From NCBI RefSeq assembly GCF_016863115.1, contig NZ_BOOG01000022.1, positions 55,723-119,722 on the forward strand: 64,000 nucleotides of DNA, read 5' to 3'. Origin of the DNA: Sphaerimonospora thailandensis (lineage in GTDB: Bacteria; Actinomycetota; Actinomycetes; Streptosporangiales; Streptosporangiaceae). The position numbers and the translations under genes are program-made. Every line of letters starts with the position of its first letter. Position 1 is the stretch's first letter. The notes beneath the pieces were generated by a model, which had not been told where the DNA came from, searched no databases, and saw only the letters and a list, made by a program, of their open reading frames with translations. This document shows, piece by piece, positions 36,895-44,751 of this stretch.

Positions 36895-36977
36895 CTACCC
36901 GTCGAGCCGAAAGCGACACCGGCGTTCGTTTCCTACCCGCCGGCGGCTGTCGTTTGCCCTGCTCAGCGGTCGGGTAG
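36895..36977. repeat. Three CTACCCG words at 38-bp spacing in the GT divergent promoter region
   Basis: CTACCCG occurs at 36895-36901 and 36933-36939, and inverted (CGGGTAG) at 36971-36977. All lie in the 152-bp gap between the divergent glycosyltransferase genes, with exact 38-bp steps. They are operator or promoter candidates. Confidence 0.45.
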
Positions 36978-36986
36978 CGCCATGAG

Positions 36987-38102
36987 ATGGGGATGGAGCA
37001 CCCCGCCGCGCTCGCCGGGCCGCCGATCGGATGGCGGGACCTGGACCGCGTGCTCGTCGTGCGCCCCGACAACCTCGGCGACGTGCTGATGGCCGGTCCG
37101 GCGCTGCGCGCGCTACGGCACGCCGCTCCCGGCGCCCGGCTGGATCTGCTCGCCGCGCCCGCCGGCGCCGCGGCCGCCCTGCTGCTACCCGAGATCGACG
37201 CCGTGCTGACCTGCTCGGTCTCCTGGCAGGAGGCCGGGTCACGCGATGTGCCGGTCGCCGCGGACCTGGATCTGGTCGACCGCATCGGACACGGCGGCTA
37301 TCAGGCGGTCGTGATCCTCACGTCGTTCTCCCAGTCGCCCTGGCCGGCCGGATACCTGTGCCGGTTGGCCGGTGTGCCGGTCAGGGTGGGCATGTCGAAG
37401 GAGTTCGGCGGCGCGGGCCTCACCCACTGGGTCCCCTCGCCGCCGGACGAGCTGCACCAGGTCGACCGCTCACTGCACCTGCTGGAACGGGTGGCGGTAC
37501 CCCCGTTCGGGGGGCGTCTGCACGCCCGCGTCCCGCCCGGTGCGGTGCGCGCCGCCCGCGTCCTGCTCGGCGATCGCGGGCCGTACGCCCTGATCCTGCC
37601 GGGGGCGTCGTGCCCGGCGCGGCGTTACCCCGCCGGCCGGTTCGCCCGGGTGGCCGGGCGCCTCGCCTCCTCAGGCCTGCGGGTCGTCGTGGCCGGGACC
37701 GCGAAGGAGGCCCCGGTCGTGGCCGAGGCGGCCGGCGACGTCCCCGGCGCGGTGATCCTGGCGGGAGAGCTCGACGTGCCGGCCCTCGCCGCCACCGTGG
37801 CCGGCGCCCGGGTGGTGGTGTGCAACAACAGCGGCGGCGCGCATCTGGCCGCCGCGCTCGGCACGCCCGTGGTGGTGCTGTTCGCCGGCACCGAGCAGGT
37901 CGGGCAGTACCTCCCGCGTTTCGTCCCGGCGTCGGTCCTGACCGTCCCGACCGGGTGCGCGCCGTGCCGGCAGTTCACCTGCCCGTACGCCCTCGAGTGC
38001 CTGGACCTGCCGCCGGAACGGGTCGCCGCCGAAGCCGTACGGCTGGCGGCGCGTGGGCCCGTACGAACGTCCGCATGGTCGTCCGTACGGGAGCCCGGAT
38101 GA
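36987..38102 (+). CDS. Second glycosyltransferase family 9 protein
   Basis: 371 aa. N-terminus VLVVRPDNLGDVLMAGPALRALRHAAPGARLDLL is the standard GT9 opening. The donor half has ALILPGASCPARRYPAGRFARVA and VVVCNNSGGAHLAAALGTPVVVLF, then TGCAPCRQFTCPYALECLDL, where four Cys near the C-terminus may bind metal as in some heptosyltransferases. It is divergent from the GT9/GT4 pair and probably acts in the same glycan pathway. Confidence 0.85.
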   Translation: MGMEHPAALAGPPIGWRDLDRVLVVRPDNLGDVLMAGPALRALRHAAPGARLDLLAAPAGAAAALLLPEIDAVLTCSVSWQEAGSRDVPVAADLDLVDRIGHGGYQAVVILTSFSQSPWPAGYLCRLAGVPVRVGMSKEFGGAGLTHWVPSPPDELHQVDRSLHLLERVAVPPFGGRLHARVPPGAVRAARVLLGDRGPYALILPGASCPARRYPAGRFARVAGRLASSGLRVVVAGTAKEAPVVAEAAGDVPGAVILAGELDVPALAATVAGARVVVCNNSGGAHLAAALGTPVVVLFAGTEQVGQYLPRFVPASVLTVPTGCAPCRQFTCPYALECLDLPPERVAAEAVRLAARGPVRTSAWSSVREPG

Positions 38103-38112
38103 AGAGGCCCGC

Positions 38113-38358
38113 ATGAAACGGCTCGAGCGGCGGGAGGCGTGGCACGGCGCGCTCAGCGTCGCCGAAGCCGTACGCGTCGCGGACGTCGCCGGGCCGGAGA
38201 TGGCGGCCTTCGGTTACCTGCCCGCTGCGCCGGCGTGCGGTAGCCGGCACGTGCCGGGTGCCCGGCGGCTCGCCGCCAGGCTCGCCCGGATGCGTGATCT
38301 GGAGTCACTGCCGGCCGTGTCCGCTCCGCGCCCCTCATATCGAGCAGGGGATCGATAG
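38113..38358 (+). pseudogene. Short ORF resembling the C-terminus of a sulfotransferase
   Basis: 81 codons begin 10 bp after the GT9 stop. The segment WHGALSVAEAVRVADVAGPEMAAFGY follows the pattern that ends many bacterial sulfotransferases (W..L....V..I...AG..M..FGY), but no catalytic part is present. The rest is Arg/Ala-rich without clear structure. It may be the remnant of a deleted sulfotransferase of the glycan cluster, or a small unrelated protein. Confidence 0.35.
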
Positions 38359-38361
38359 CCT
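38356..38361 (+). promoter_or_regulatory. TAGCCT -10 hexamer of a probable leaderless birA promoter
   Basis: TAGCCT ends 6 nt before the birA ATG and overlaps the stop of the upstream small ORF. No Shine-Dalgarno fits, so the transcript would start at the ATG. Confidence 0.5.
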
Positions 38362-38367
38362 GGGCAG

Positions 38368-39195
38368 ATGAGGGAATCGCCCTACACCGATCTCGACCGG
38401 CCGCCGCTGTCCGAGGCGGCGCTGCGCAGAGCGCTCATCCGTCCGGGAGCGCTGTGGTCGTCCATCAGCGTGGTCGAGCGGACCGGCTCCACCAATGCCG
38501 ACCTGGCCCGGGCCGCACGCGAAGGGGCCTGTGAGGGCACGGTGCTGGTGGCGGAGTCCCAGTTCGCCGGGCGCGGCCGGCTGGGCCGGGCGTGGGTCGC
38601 GCCGCCGAGGTCGGGGCTGTCGTTCTCGGTGCTGCTCCGGCCGGAGGGCGTGCCGCCCACGCTTCAGGGATGGCTGTCGCTGCTGGTCGGGCTCGCCGCC
38701 GCCGTAGCCGTACGGCGGGTCGCAGAGCTCGACGTCCGGCTGAAGTGGCCCAACGACCTGCTGGCCGGTGAACGCAAGCTCGCGGGCATCCTCGCCGAGC
38801 GGGTGGACACCTCGATCGTCATCGGGATGGGCCTCAACGTGTCCATGCGGCAGGACGAACTGCCGGTGGACCGGGCGACCTCCCTCGCCGTCGAGGACGC
38901 CATGTGCACCGACCGTGATCCGCTGCTGCGGGCGATTCTGCGGGAGATCGAGTCGCACTACCGGGCATGGGCGGAGGCGGGCGGCGACCCGGACGCCTCC
39001 GGGCTGCGCTCGGCCTACCTCGCCTGGTCGGCGACGGTGGGGCAGGAGGTCAGGGTCGAGCTGCCCGGCGAGCGCGTGCTCACCGGCCAGGCCGTCGGCG
39101 TCGACCGGTTCGGCCACCTGCTCGTACGGGCGCAGGGCGAGGAGCACGCCCTGAGCGTCGGCGACGTGGTCCACGTCCGCCCCGCCTCCGGCTAG
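38368..39195 (+). CDS. birA: Biotin--[acetyl-CoA carboxylase] ligase
   Basis: It activates biotin with ATP and attaches it to the EAMKM lysine of AccA-type proteins. 275 aa. Catalytic loop FAGRGRLGRAWVAPPRSGLSFSVLLRP and VRLKWPNDLLAGERKLAGIL are intact; the C-terminal SH3-like cap follows (GQEVRVELPGERVLTGQAVGVD). There is no N-terminal winged helix, so it is a class I ligase without repressor function. Confidence 0.93.
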   Translation: MRESPYTDLDRPPLSEAALRRALIRPGALWSSISVVERTGSTNADLARAAREGACEGTVLVAESQFAGRGRLGRAWVAPPRSGLSFSVLLRPEGVPPTLQGWLSLLVGLAAAVAVRRVAELDVRLKWPNDLLAGERKLAGILAERVDTSIVIGMGLNVSMRQDELPVDRATSLAVEDAMCTDRDPLLRAILREIESHYRAWAEAGGDPDASGLRSAYLAWSATVGQEVRVELPGERVLTGQAVGVDRFGHLLVRAQGEEHALSVGDVVHVRPASG

Positions 39196-39255
39196 GAAGT
39201 CGTGGATCGGGCGACCGCGATGCGCAGCGGGCTGGAACGTGTCACGATTTGCGCC

Positions 39256-39768
39256 ATGGGTCTCCCCGATCATCACCTGACCGAGGGCGAGCGGATCATT
39301 CACGAGTTTCATCCGCACTGGAAGCGGTTGATCCTGCCGATCCTCGCCTTCATCGTCGTCGTGGTCGCCGCCGGCGCGGCGATCTACTTCATCCCGAGTG
39401 ACTATGGGTACTCGGGGTATGCCCGGATCGCGGTGGCCGTGGTCGCCGTCGTCGCGCTGGCGTTGTGGTCGTTCATCCCGTTCCTGAAATGGAAGACGAC
39501 CTCGTACACGCTGACCTCGCACCGGCTCGCGATCAGCACCGGCATCCTGAACAAGTCCGATGAGGACATCCCTATGGCGAAGGTCAACAGCGTGAGCTCC
39601 GACCAGCGGTTCGTCGAACGGGTCCTCGGCTGCGGCACGCTGCGCGTGGAGTCGGCCTCGGAGAAGGGCGAGATCATTCTCAGGGACATCCCGAGGATCC
39701 AGCTCGTCCGGCAGGAGCTGTTCCGGCTGGTGGAGGACGCTTCCGACGGGAACATCGACGGAAAGTAG
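39256..39768 (+). CDS. Membrane protein with bacterial PH domain (bPH2)
   Basis: 170 aa, with the ATG after a GTG-rich leader. Two adjacent membrane helices (LILPILAFIVVVVAAGAAIYFI; YARIAVAVVAVVALALWSFI) are followed by a cytoplasmic PH-like domain: TTSYTLTSHRLAISTGILNKSDEDIPMAKVNSVSSDQRFVERVLGCGTLRVESA, which is the DUF304/bPH2 pattern. The gene is 6 bp upstream of the adenylate cyclase gene and probably co-transcribed. Function unknown. Confidence 0.8.
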   Translation: MGLPDHHLTEGERIIHEFHPHWKRLILPILAFIVVVVAAGAAIYFIPSDYGYSGYARIAVAVVAVVALALWSFIPFLKWKTTSYTLTSHRLAISTGILNKSDEDIPMAKVNSVSSDQRFVERVLGCGTLRVESASEKGEIILRDIPRIQLVRQELFRLVEDASDGNIDGK

Positions 39769-39773
39769 ACGAG

Positions 39774-40811
39774 ATGGCGCGGGCAGCGCGCCGGCTGGGG
39801 GAGGGGGACGTGGAGATCAACGGGCGTCCCGGCACCGATGACGTGCGGCGGCTGCTTGTCGGGTCGCCGCCGGTCTACACCCGCCGTCAGCTGGCCGAGG
39901 CGGCCGGCATCTCCCGGGACCTGGCGGCGCGGATCTGGCGGGCGCTCGGCTTCGCCACGCTGCCCGACGACGCGGTGGCCTTCACCGAGGCCGACCTGTC
40001 CGCGTTGCGGCGGATTCGCCACCTGATCGACGCGGGCCTGCTCGACGAGCGGACCGTCATCCGCATGACCCGGGCGCTGGGCCGTACGACCGGCAGGCTG
40101 GCCCAGTGGCAGGCCGAGATCATGATCGAGGCGGTGCTCGACCAGACGGGCCGGCCGGGTGAGGGTGATTTCACCCAGGTGATGGAGACCGTCCGCCGGC
40201 TGCTGCCCGACTTCGAGGAGATGCTGGTCCACGTCTGGCGGTCGCAACTGGCCGCGGCCGCGGGCCGGCTCATGTCGCTCTCCGAGCTCGGCCAGGAGAT
40301 GGTCCCCTCACGTCTGATGCTCGCCGTGGGCTTCGCGGATCTGGTGGCGTTCACCAGGGTCACCCGGGAGCTCGACGAGCCGGCCCTGGCCGACCTCGTG
40401 GAGGGTTTCGAGGCCCTGGCCTCCGATGTCGTGGCGGCGCACGGCGGGCGGCTGGTCAAGACCCTGGGCGACGAGGTGCTGTTCACGGCGGGCGAGCCGC
40501 GGGCCGCCGCGCTCATCGCGCTCGACCTGGTGGACGAGATCAAGGCGGGGGAGGAGGGGCCGGATGTGCGGATCGGGCTGGCGTACGGCCCCGTGCTCCC
40601 CGCGATGGGCGACGTCTTCGGCACGACCGTGAACCTGGCGGCCCGGCTCACCGCCATCGCCCGGCCGGGCACGATCGTCGCCGACGGTGAGATGGCCGAC
40701 GCGCTCGGGGGCGTGAGCGCCTTCGACCTGGTCAAGCTGCGCCGCCGGCCCGCACGCGGGCTCGGCGTCGTCCAGCCGTACGTCCTGCGGAGGTCCGGCC
40801 GGGAACGCTGA
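39774..40811 (+). CDS. Class III adenylate cyclase with N-terminal regulatory domain (Rv1264/Rv2212 type)
   Basis: Makes cAMP from ATP. 345 aa. Residues 1-175 are all-helical (RRLLVGSPPVYTRRQLAEAAGISRDLAARIW onward), matching the autoinhibitory module of mycobacterial Rv1264 and Rv2212, which senses pH or fatty acids. The catalytic domain begins at about residue 180. Metal-binding Asp residues are in GFADLVAFT and LGDEVLF, and the C-terminal VNLAARLTAIARPGT carries the conserved Asn and Arg. It is a homodimer in that family, with two active sites. Confidence 0.88.
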   Translation: MARAARRLGEGDVEINGRPGTDDVRRLLVGSPPVYTRRQLAEAAGISRDLAARIWRALGFATLPDDAVAFTEADLSALRRIRHLIDAGLLDERTVIRMTRALGRTTGRLAQWQAEIMIEAVLDQTGRPGEGDFTQVMETVRRLLPDFEEMLVHVWRSQLAAAAGRLMSLSELGQEMVPSRLMLAVGFADLVAFTRVTRELDEPALADLVEGFEALASDVVAAHGGRLVKTLGDEVLFTAGEPRAAALIALDLVDEIKAGEEGPDVRIGLAYGPVLPAMGDVFGTTVNLAARLTAIARPGTIVADGEMADALGGVSAFDLVKLRRRPARGLGVVQPYVLRRSGRER

Positions 40812-40878
40812 ACCGGAAGGAAATGTGGCTCAGCCCACATGCCTCCCACATAGGCAAGCCTTACCAAAGTGGGTTACC

Positions 40879-40897
40879 TTAGGTGTGCCTAACCTTC
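40879..40897. promoter_or_regulatory. IdeR/DtxR iron box upstream of bfd-bfr
   Basis: The 19-bp word TTAGGTGTGCCTAACCTTC agrees at about 15 positions with the IdeR/DtxR consensus TTAGGTTAGSCTAACCTAA, and its two half-sites TTAGGT and CTAACCT are exact. It ends 28 bp before the bfd ATG. Iron-loaded IdeR is known to control bacterioferritin genes in actinobacteria. Confidence 0.8.
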
Positions 40898-40925
40898 CTA
40901 GCGCCACCGAGAGGCCCTCACCGCC

Positions 40926-41105
40926 ATGTACGTCTGCGTCTGCCGAGCCGTCACCGAGAGCGAGGTCCACGACTGCATCGCCGAAGGTGCGAAAACCGCT
41001 CGTCAGGTACGCGACGCGACCGGCGCCGGAGGGGACTGCGCCACCTGTGTCCGTAAGATCTGTGCGATGCTGAAACGGTCAGATGACCTGGTGACCAGCG
41101 CATAG
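40926..41105 (+). CDS. bfd: Bacterioferritin-associated ferredoxin (small [2Fe-2S] protein)
   Basis: A 59-residue protein too short for common ORF cut-offs. Four cysteines are placed as in Bfd: MYVCVCRAVTE at the start (Cys4, Cys6) and DCATCVRKIC (Cys38, Cys41), with helices VHDCIAEGAKTARQVRDATGA between. Bfd docks on bacterioferritin and reduces its iron core so that Fe2+ can leave. It sits 14 bp before bfr, behind the iron box, as expected for one regulated storage operon. Confidence 0.88.
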   Translation: MYVCVCRAVTESEVHDCIAEGAKTARQVRDATGAGGDCATCVRKICAMLKRSDDLVTSA

Positions 41106-41119
41106 ACCGAGGGGCCGCC

Positions 41120-41605
41120 ATGCAGGGGGACAGAGAGATAATCACGCTGCTCAACGAGCAGTTGACCGCCGAACTCACCGCGATCAACCAGTATTTCCTG
41201 CACGCGAAGATGCAGGAGCACTGGGGATACACGAAACTGGCGAGCTACACCCGGAAAGAGTCCATAGACGAGATGCGGCATGCCGAGCGGCTCACCGACC
41301 GCATCCTCTTCCTGGAAGGCCTGCCCAACTACCAGAAGCTGGGCACGCTGCACATCGGGCAGACCGTGCGGGAGCAGCTGCAGGCGGACCTCGACCTCGA
41401 ACTGGGGGTGGTCGCGCGGCTCCGGCCCGGGATCACGCTGATGCGGGAGCGTGGCGACGTCACCTCCGCCCGGATCTTCGAGGACATCCTCGCGGACGAG
41501 GAGCACCACATCGACTACCTGGAGACCGAGCTGAGCCTCATCGAGAGCCTGGGCGAGGCGCTCTACCTCCAGCGCTATGTCGGAGATCCTTCGGCGTCGT
41601 CCTGA
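41120..41605 (+). CDS. bfr: Bacterioferritin
   Basis: A haem-containing 24-mer iron store. 161 aa. Ferroxidase-centre ligands are visible: Glu in NEQLTAELTAINQYF, Glu/His in SIDEMRHAERL, and Glu-x-x-His in DILADEEHHIDYLE. The haem-ligating Met is the one in DEMRHAE (about residue 52). It follows bfd and shares the IdeR-type site at 40879. Confidence 0.95.
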   Translation: MQGDREIITLLNEQLTAELTAINQYFLHAKMQEHWGYTKLASYTRKESIDEMRHAERLTDRILFLEGLPNYQKLGTLHIGQTVREQLQADLDLELGVVARLRPGITLMRERGDVTSARIFEDILADEEHHIDYLETELSLIESLGEALYLQRYVGDPSASS

Positions 41606-41826
41606 CGCCCCCTTCTCGATCACCGCGATCTTCCGGGTCGCCGGACTTCCGGACCATCGCGTTCACGTCCGCACGCCGAGCCGCCATGGCGGTGCGGCGG
41701 CGGACCGGCGAATGCTGTTTACCGTGACATGTGGGATTTGGGGCACTTCACGAGATGGGCGAGAAATGCCCGTATCGGGGTGCCCCGTTGCGTACTGACT
41801 ATCCCGGATTTATCAGTGTTTGCCCA

Positions 41827-41856
41827 GGTCAATTGATGGGTCAATGACAAGTCAAA
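41827..41856 (+). promoter_or_regulatory. Direct repeats upstream of the response regulator gene
   Basis: GGTCAAT (41827-41833), GGTCAAT (41839-41845) and AGTCAAA (41850-41856) repeat at 12 and 11 bp, 51-80 bp before the regulator ATG. OmpR-family regulators bind repeats with about one-turn spacing, so this is a candidate autoregulatory site. The rest of the 301-bp gap after bfr (41606-41906) shows nothing else I can support. Confidence 0.4.
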
Positions 41857-41893
41857 CTGCGCGCTGTAGCCGGGAAACGATCGCTTAAGGTCC

Positions 41894-41899
41894 TACGAT
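41894..41899 (+). promoter_or_regulatory. TACGAT -10 hexamer of a probable leaderless promoter
   Basis: TACGAT ends 7 nt before the response regulator ATG with no Shine-Dalgarno between. It is the same word and spacing class as at vapB. Confidence 0.45.
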
Positions 41900-41906
41900 C
41901 GCTTTC

Positions 41907-42575
41907 ATGACCTGCGTACTTCTCGCCGAGGATGACACCTCGATCTCGGAGCCTCTGGCGCGCGCTCTGCGCCGGGAGGGTTATCAGGTAGAGGTGAGCC
42001 CCGATGGCCCGCAGGCCCTTGAGAGGGCACTGTCGGGAGGCGTCGATCTGATAGTTCTCGATCTCGGCCTGCCAGAGATGGACGGGCTGGAGGTCGCCCG
42101 CCGTATCAGGGCGGAAGGGCACGGCACGCCCGTGCTGATCCTCACCGCCCGCGTCGACGAAGTCGACACCGTGGTCGGGCTCGACGCCGGTGCCGACGAC
42201 TACGTGACCAAACCGTTCCGCCTCGCCGAGCTGCTCGCTCGCGTACGGGCACTGCTGCGACGCGGCACGTCCGAGACGCCGGTGGTGCAGGGCGTCCGCA
42301 TAGACGCCGACTCGCGCCGGGCGTGGATGGGAGACAAGGAGCTGCACCTGACCACCAAGGAGTTCGACCTGCTGCGCGTGCTCGTACGGGACGCCGGCAA
42401 GGTCGTCACGCGCGAGCAGATCATGCGTGAGGTGTGGGACACGAACTGGTGGGGGTCGACGAAGACATTGGACATGCACATCTCGTGGCTGCGCCGCAAG
42501 CTGGGGGACGACGCGGCGAAGCCGCGATACATCACGACGGTCCGAGGGGTCGGTTTCCGTTTCGAGCGCGAGTAG
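41907..42575 (+). CDS. OmpR-family response regulator
   Basis: 222 aa. The receiver domain has the acidic pair in AEDDTS, the phosphoacceptor Asp in LIVLDLGLPEMDG (about residue 51) and the Lys in YVTKPF. The C-terminal winged helix ends with DMHISWLRRKLGDD and YITTVRGVGFRF. The partner kinase begins 36 bp later. The system's signal is not evident; direct repeats upstream suggest autoregulation. Confidence 0.92.
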   Translation: MTCVLLAEDDTSISEPLARALRREGYQVEVSPDGPQALERALSGGVDLIVLDLGLPEMDGLEVARRIRAEGHGTPVLILTARVDEVDTVVGLDAGADDYVTKPFRLAELLARVRALLRRGTSETPVVQGVRIDADSRRAWMGDKELHLTTKEFDLLRVLVRDAGKVVTREQIMREVWDTNWWGSTKTLDMHISWLRRKLGDDAAKPRYITTVRGVGFRFERE

Positions 42576-42611
42576 GCCGCCGTGCGGTGGTCAGTGGGGA
42601 GGAGCTAGCCC

Positions 42612-43880
42612 GTGCGCCGGCGCTTGCTGTCCTCGATGTTGCTCGTGGCGGTCATCGCGGTCGTGCTGTTAGGCGTGCCCCTGGGCGTCCTCGTCGTGCG
42701 ACTGATCAACGACGAGGCCGAGCAGATGCTGCGGGCCGAGGCGACGCGGCTGCTCGTCGGGGTGGAATACTCCGTCAGCCAGCAGCAGAAGATCGATCCG
42801 CACCAGCTCGCGAAGAACTATACGGATCGGTACATCCAGGTGTACGTCCGGGGGAACCGGCCGATCGCCGTGGGGTCGCCGCCGCCACCCGGCCGAGAGC
42901 TGGTGCAGGAGGCCCGGTCCGAGGCCGGCTACGTCCGGGTGGCCCAGGACTCGGCCCAGATCGAGCAGGACGTCCGGGCCCGGCTGGTGCTCATCGTCGC
43001 GCTCGCGGTCATCGCGCTCGGCGTGGCCGTCGGCCTCGCGACCGTCACCTCACGCCGTCTGAGCCTCCCGCTCCAAGACCTGACAAAGATCGCGGAGCGG
43101 CTGGGCTCGGGTGACGCCAGGCCCAGCCGGCACAGCTACGGCATCCCCGAGGTCGATCTGGTCGCGGAGGTGCTGGATCGGAGCGCGCTGCGGATCTCCG
43201 ACCTGCTCGCGCGGGAGAGGGAGTTCGCCACCGACGCCTCGCACCAGCTTCGCACGCCGCTCACCGGGCTGACGATGCGCCTGGAGGAGATGGTCGCCGC
43301 GGCCGGCCAGCCCGAGACGGTACGCGAGGAGGGCGAGGCCGCCATCGTCCAGGTGGAGCGGCTGACCGCGGTCATCGACGAGCTGCTGGCCGCGGCGCGG
43401 CGGCAGCGCCATGCCCAGACGGGTCCGATCAACGTGGACGACGTCGTGGAGCAGCAGATCACCGAGTGGGAGCCTGCCTTCCGTCGCGCGCAGCGCGCAG
43501 TCGTACGGCGGGGAGACCAGGGGCTGAGCGCCCTCGGTACGACCGGCGGGCTGAGCCAGGTCCTGTCCACGCTGATGGAGAACTCGCTGGAGCACGGCGC
43601 GGGCGTGCTGACCATCTACACGACGAGCACGGACAGGTCGGTCGTCATAGAGGTGGCCGACGAGGGGCCGGGCATCCCGGAAAGCCTTGGGCACAAGGTA
43701 TTCGAACGCAGCGTGAGCGGCGGGGGCAGCACCGGGCTCGGCCTGACGCTCGCCAGGGCCCTGGTCGCGGCCGACGGAGGCAGACTGGAGCTGGTCAGGC
43801 GCCGTCCGGCGACCTTCGCGATCTTCCTGCGGCACGCCCGCGAGTACGGCCGTCACCGGGTGGTGAGCGGGCCGGCCTGA
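42612..43880 (+). CDS. Sensor histidine kinase
   Basis: 422 aa, GTG start. Two membrane helices (about residues 9-35 and 120-142) bracket a roughly 85-residue sensor domain. Then come HAMP (SRRLSLPLQDLTKIAERLGSGD), the dimerisation helix with the phosphoacceptor His in DASHQLRTPLTGL, and the ATPase domain with N box NSLEHGAG, G1 DEGPGIPE and G2 GGSTGLGLTLAR. It is paired with the response regulator upstream. Confidence 0.92.
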   Translation: MRRRLLSSMLLVAVIAVVLLGVPLGVLVVRLINDEAEQMLRAEATRLLVGVEYSVSQQQKIDPHQLAKNYTDRYIQVYVRGNRPIAVGSPPPPGRELVQEARSEAGYVRVAQDSAQIEQDVRARLVLIVALAVIALGVAVGLATVTSRRLSLPLQDLTKIAERLGSGDARPSRHSYGIPEVDLVAEVLDRSALRISDLLAREREFATDASHQLRTPLTGLTMRLEEMVAAAGQPETVREEGEAAIVQVERLTAVIDELLAAARRQRHAQTGPINVDDVVEQQITEWEPAFRRAQRAVVRRGDQGLSALGTTGGLSQVLSTLMENSLEHGAGVLTIYTTSTDRSVVIEVADEGPGIPESLGHKVFERSVSGGGSTGLGLTLARALVAADGGRLELVRRRPATFAIFLRHAREYGRHRVVSGPA

Positions 43881-43889
43881 GGGAGGATC

Positions 43890-44492
43890 TCAGATGGCGG
43901 TGACCGGTCCCGCGTGCGCCTGCGCCTTTTCCGGGGACGTTTCCGTGTCCTTCTCCTGAGGTGTCTCCTGCGGCTGGGCCTGTCCGACGGCCTGCGCCTG
44001 CGGGTCACCCGCCTCCTCGGCCGAGGAGGAGAGGCTCGGCGGCAGATCGGCCGGGATCTCCGGCAGCGCCAGGAACACCCACTTCTTGTAGGACCAGAAG
44101 CGGAACAGCGTGCCCAGCCCCACGCCGATGAACCGTGCGACGTTGTAGCTCACCGGGTCGTCCATCCGCAGCACGTAGGTGGCGAACGCGGCCAGGATCG
44201 CCGGGGGCAGCAGCCCGATGCCGTTGAGCACGAAGAACAGGACGTACTCTCGGACCATTCCGCTCTGCTTGCGGTGACGGTAGGTCCAGAAGCGGTTGCC
44301 CAGGTAAGCGAACGTCGCCGCCACGATCGTGGACGCGACCGAGGACTTCACCGGCCCCATGTCGAGGCCGAAGCGCAGCAGATTCGCGCCGCCGAAGTCG
44401 ATGACGAAGGCGATGGCGCCCACCGTCCCGAACTTCAGCAGCTCATGGACGAGTGACGCGAACCGCTCGTAAGCGTGTCGGAGGAACTGCAC
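43890..44492 (-). CDS. GtrA-family membrane protein with charged C-terminal tail
   Basis: A 200-residue protein, GTG start. Four membrane helices begin with LLKFGTVGAIAFVIDFGGANLL and the GtrA signature SSVASTIVAATFAYLGNRFWTYRH. GtrA proteins are thought to help polyprenyl-phosphate sugars cross the membrane. After the last helix (FRFWSYKKWVFL) a non-conserved tail rich in Gln, Glu, Ser and Pro (about 60 residues) follows. Three direct repeats lie 28-76 bp before the start. Confidence 0.85.
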   Translation of the reverse strand: MQFLRHAYERFASLVHELLKFGTVGAIAFVIDFGGANLLRFGLDMGPVKSSVASTIVAATFAYLGNRFWTYRHRKQSGMVREYVLFFVLNGIGLLPPAILAAFATYVLRMDDPVSYNVARFIGVGLGTLFRFWSYKKWVFLALPEIPADLPPSLSSSAEEAGDPQAQAVGQAQPQETPQEKDTETSPEKAQAHAGPVTAI

Positions 44493-44519
44493 GACCCGGC
44501 GGTCCTTCCTGTCGGCGGC

Positions 44520-44568
44520 GAGGTGCTCTCAGGGCTGAGATGTTTTCAGGCCGAGGTGTTCTCAGGCT
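44520..44568. repeat. Three direct repeats upstream of the GtrA gene
   Basis: GAGGTGCTCTCAGGGCT (44520), GAGATGTTTTCAGGCC (44537) and GAGGTGTTCTCAGGCT (44553) repeat at 17 and 16 bp. They lie in the 259-bp gap between the divergent GtrA and lipoprotein genes. The rest of that gap shows no gene. Confidence 0.7.
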
Positions 44569-44751
44569 ACCGGTACGGCACGGCCAGGAGTGGGCCGCTG
44601 CCCGTAGATGACGCTCCGCCGCAGGTCAGCGAAGAACATTTCATGAAATATCTCGTTATGGGGCCAACTGGGTGTCGTTCAGGCTACGCTGCCGCCCGAC
44701 AAGGATCACTTCGTTCTGGAATCCGCACATTCCGGAGAGGTGGCTCCCACC

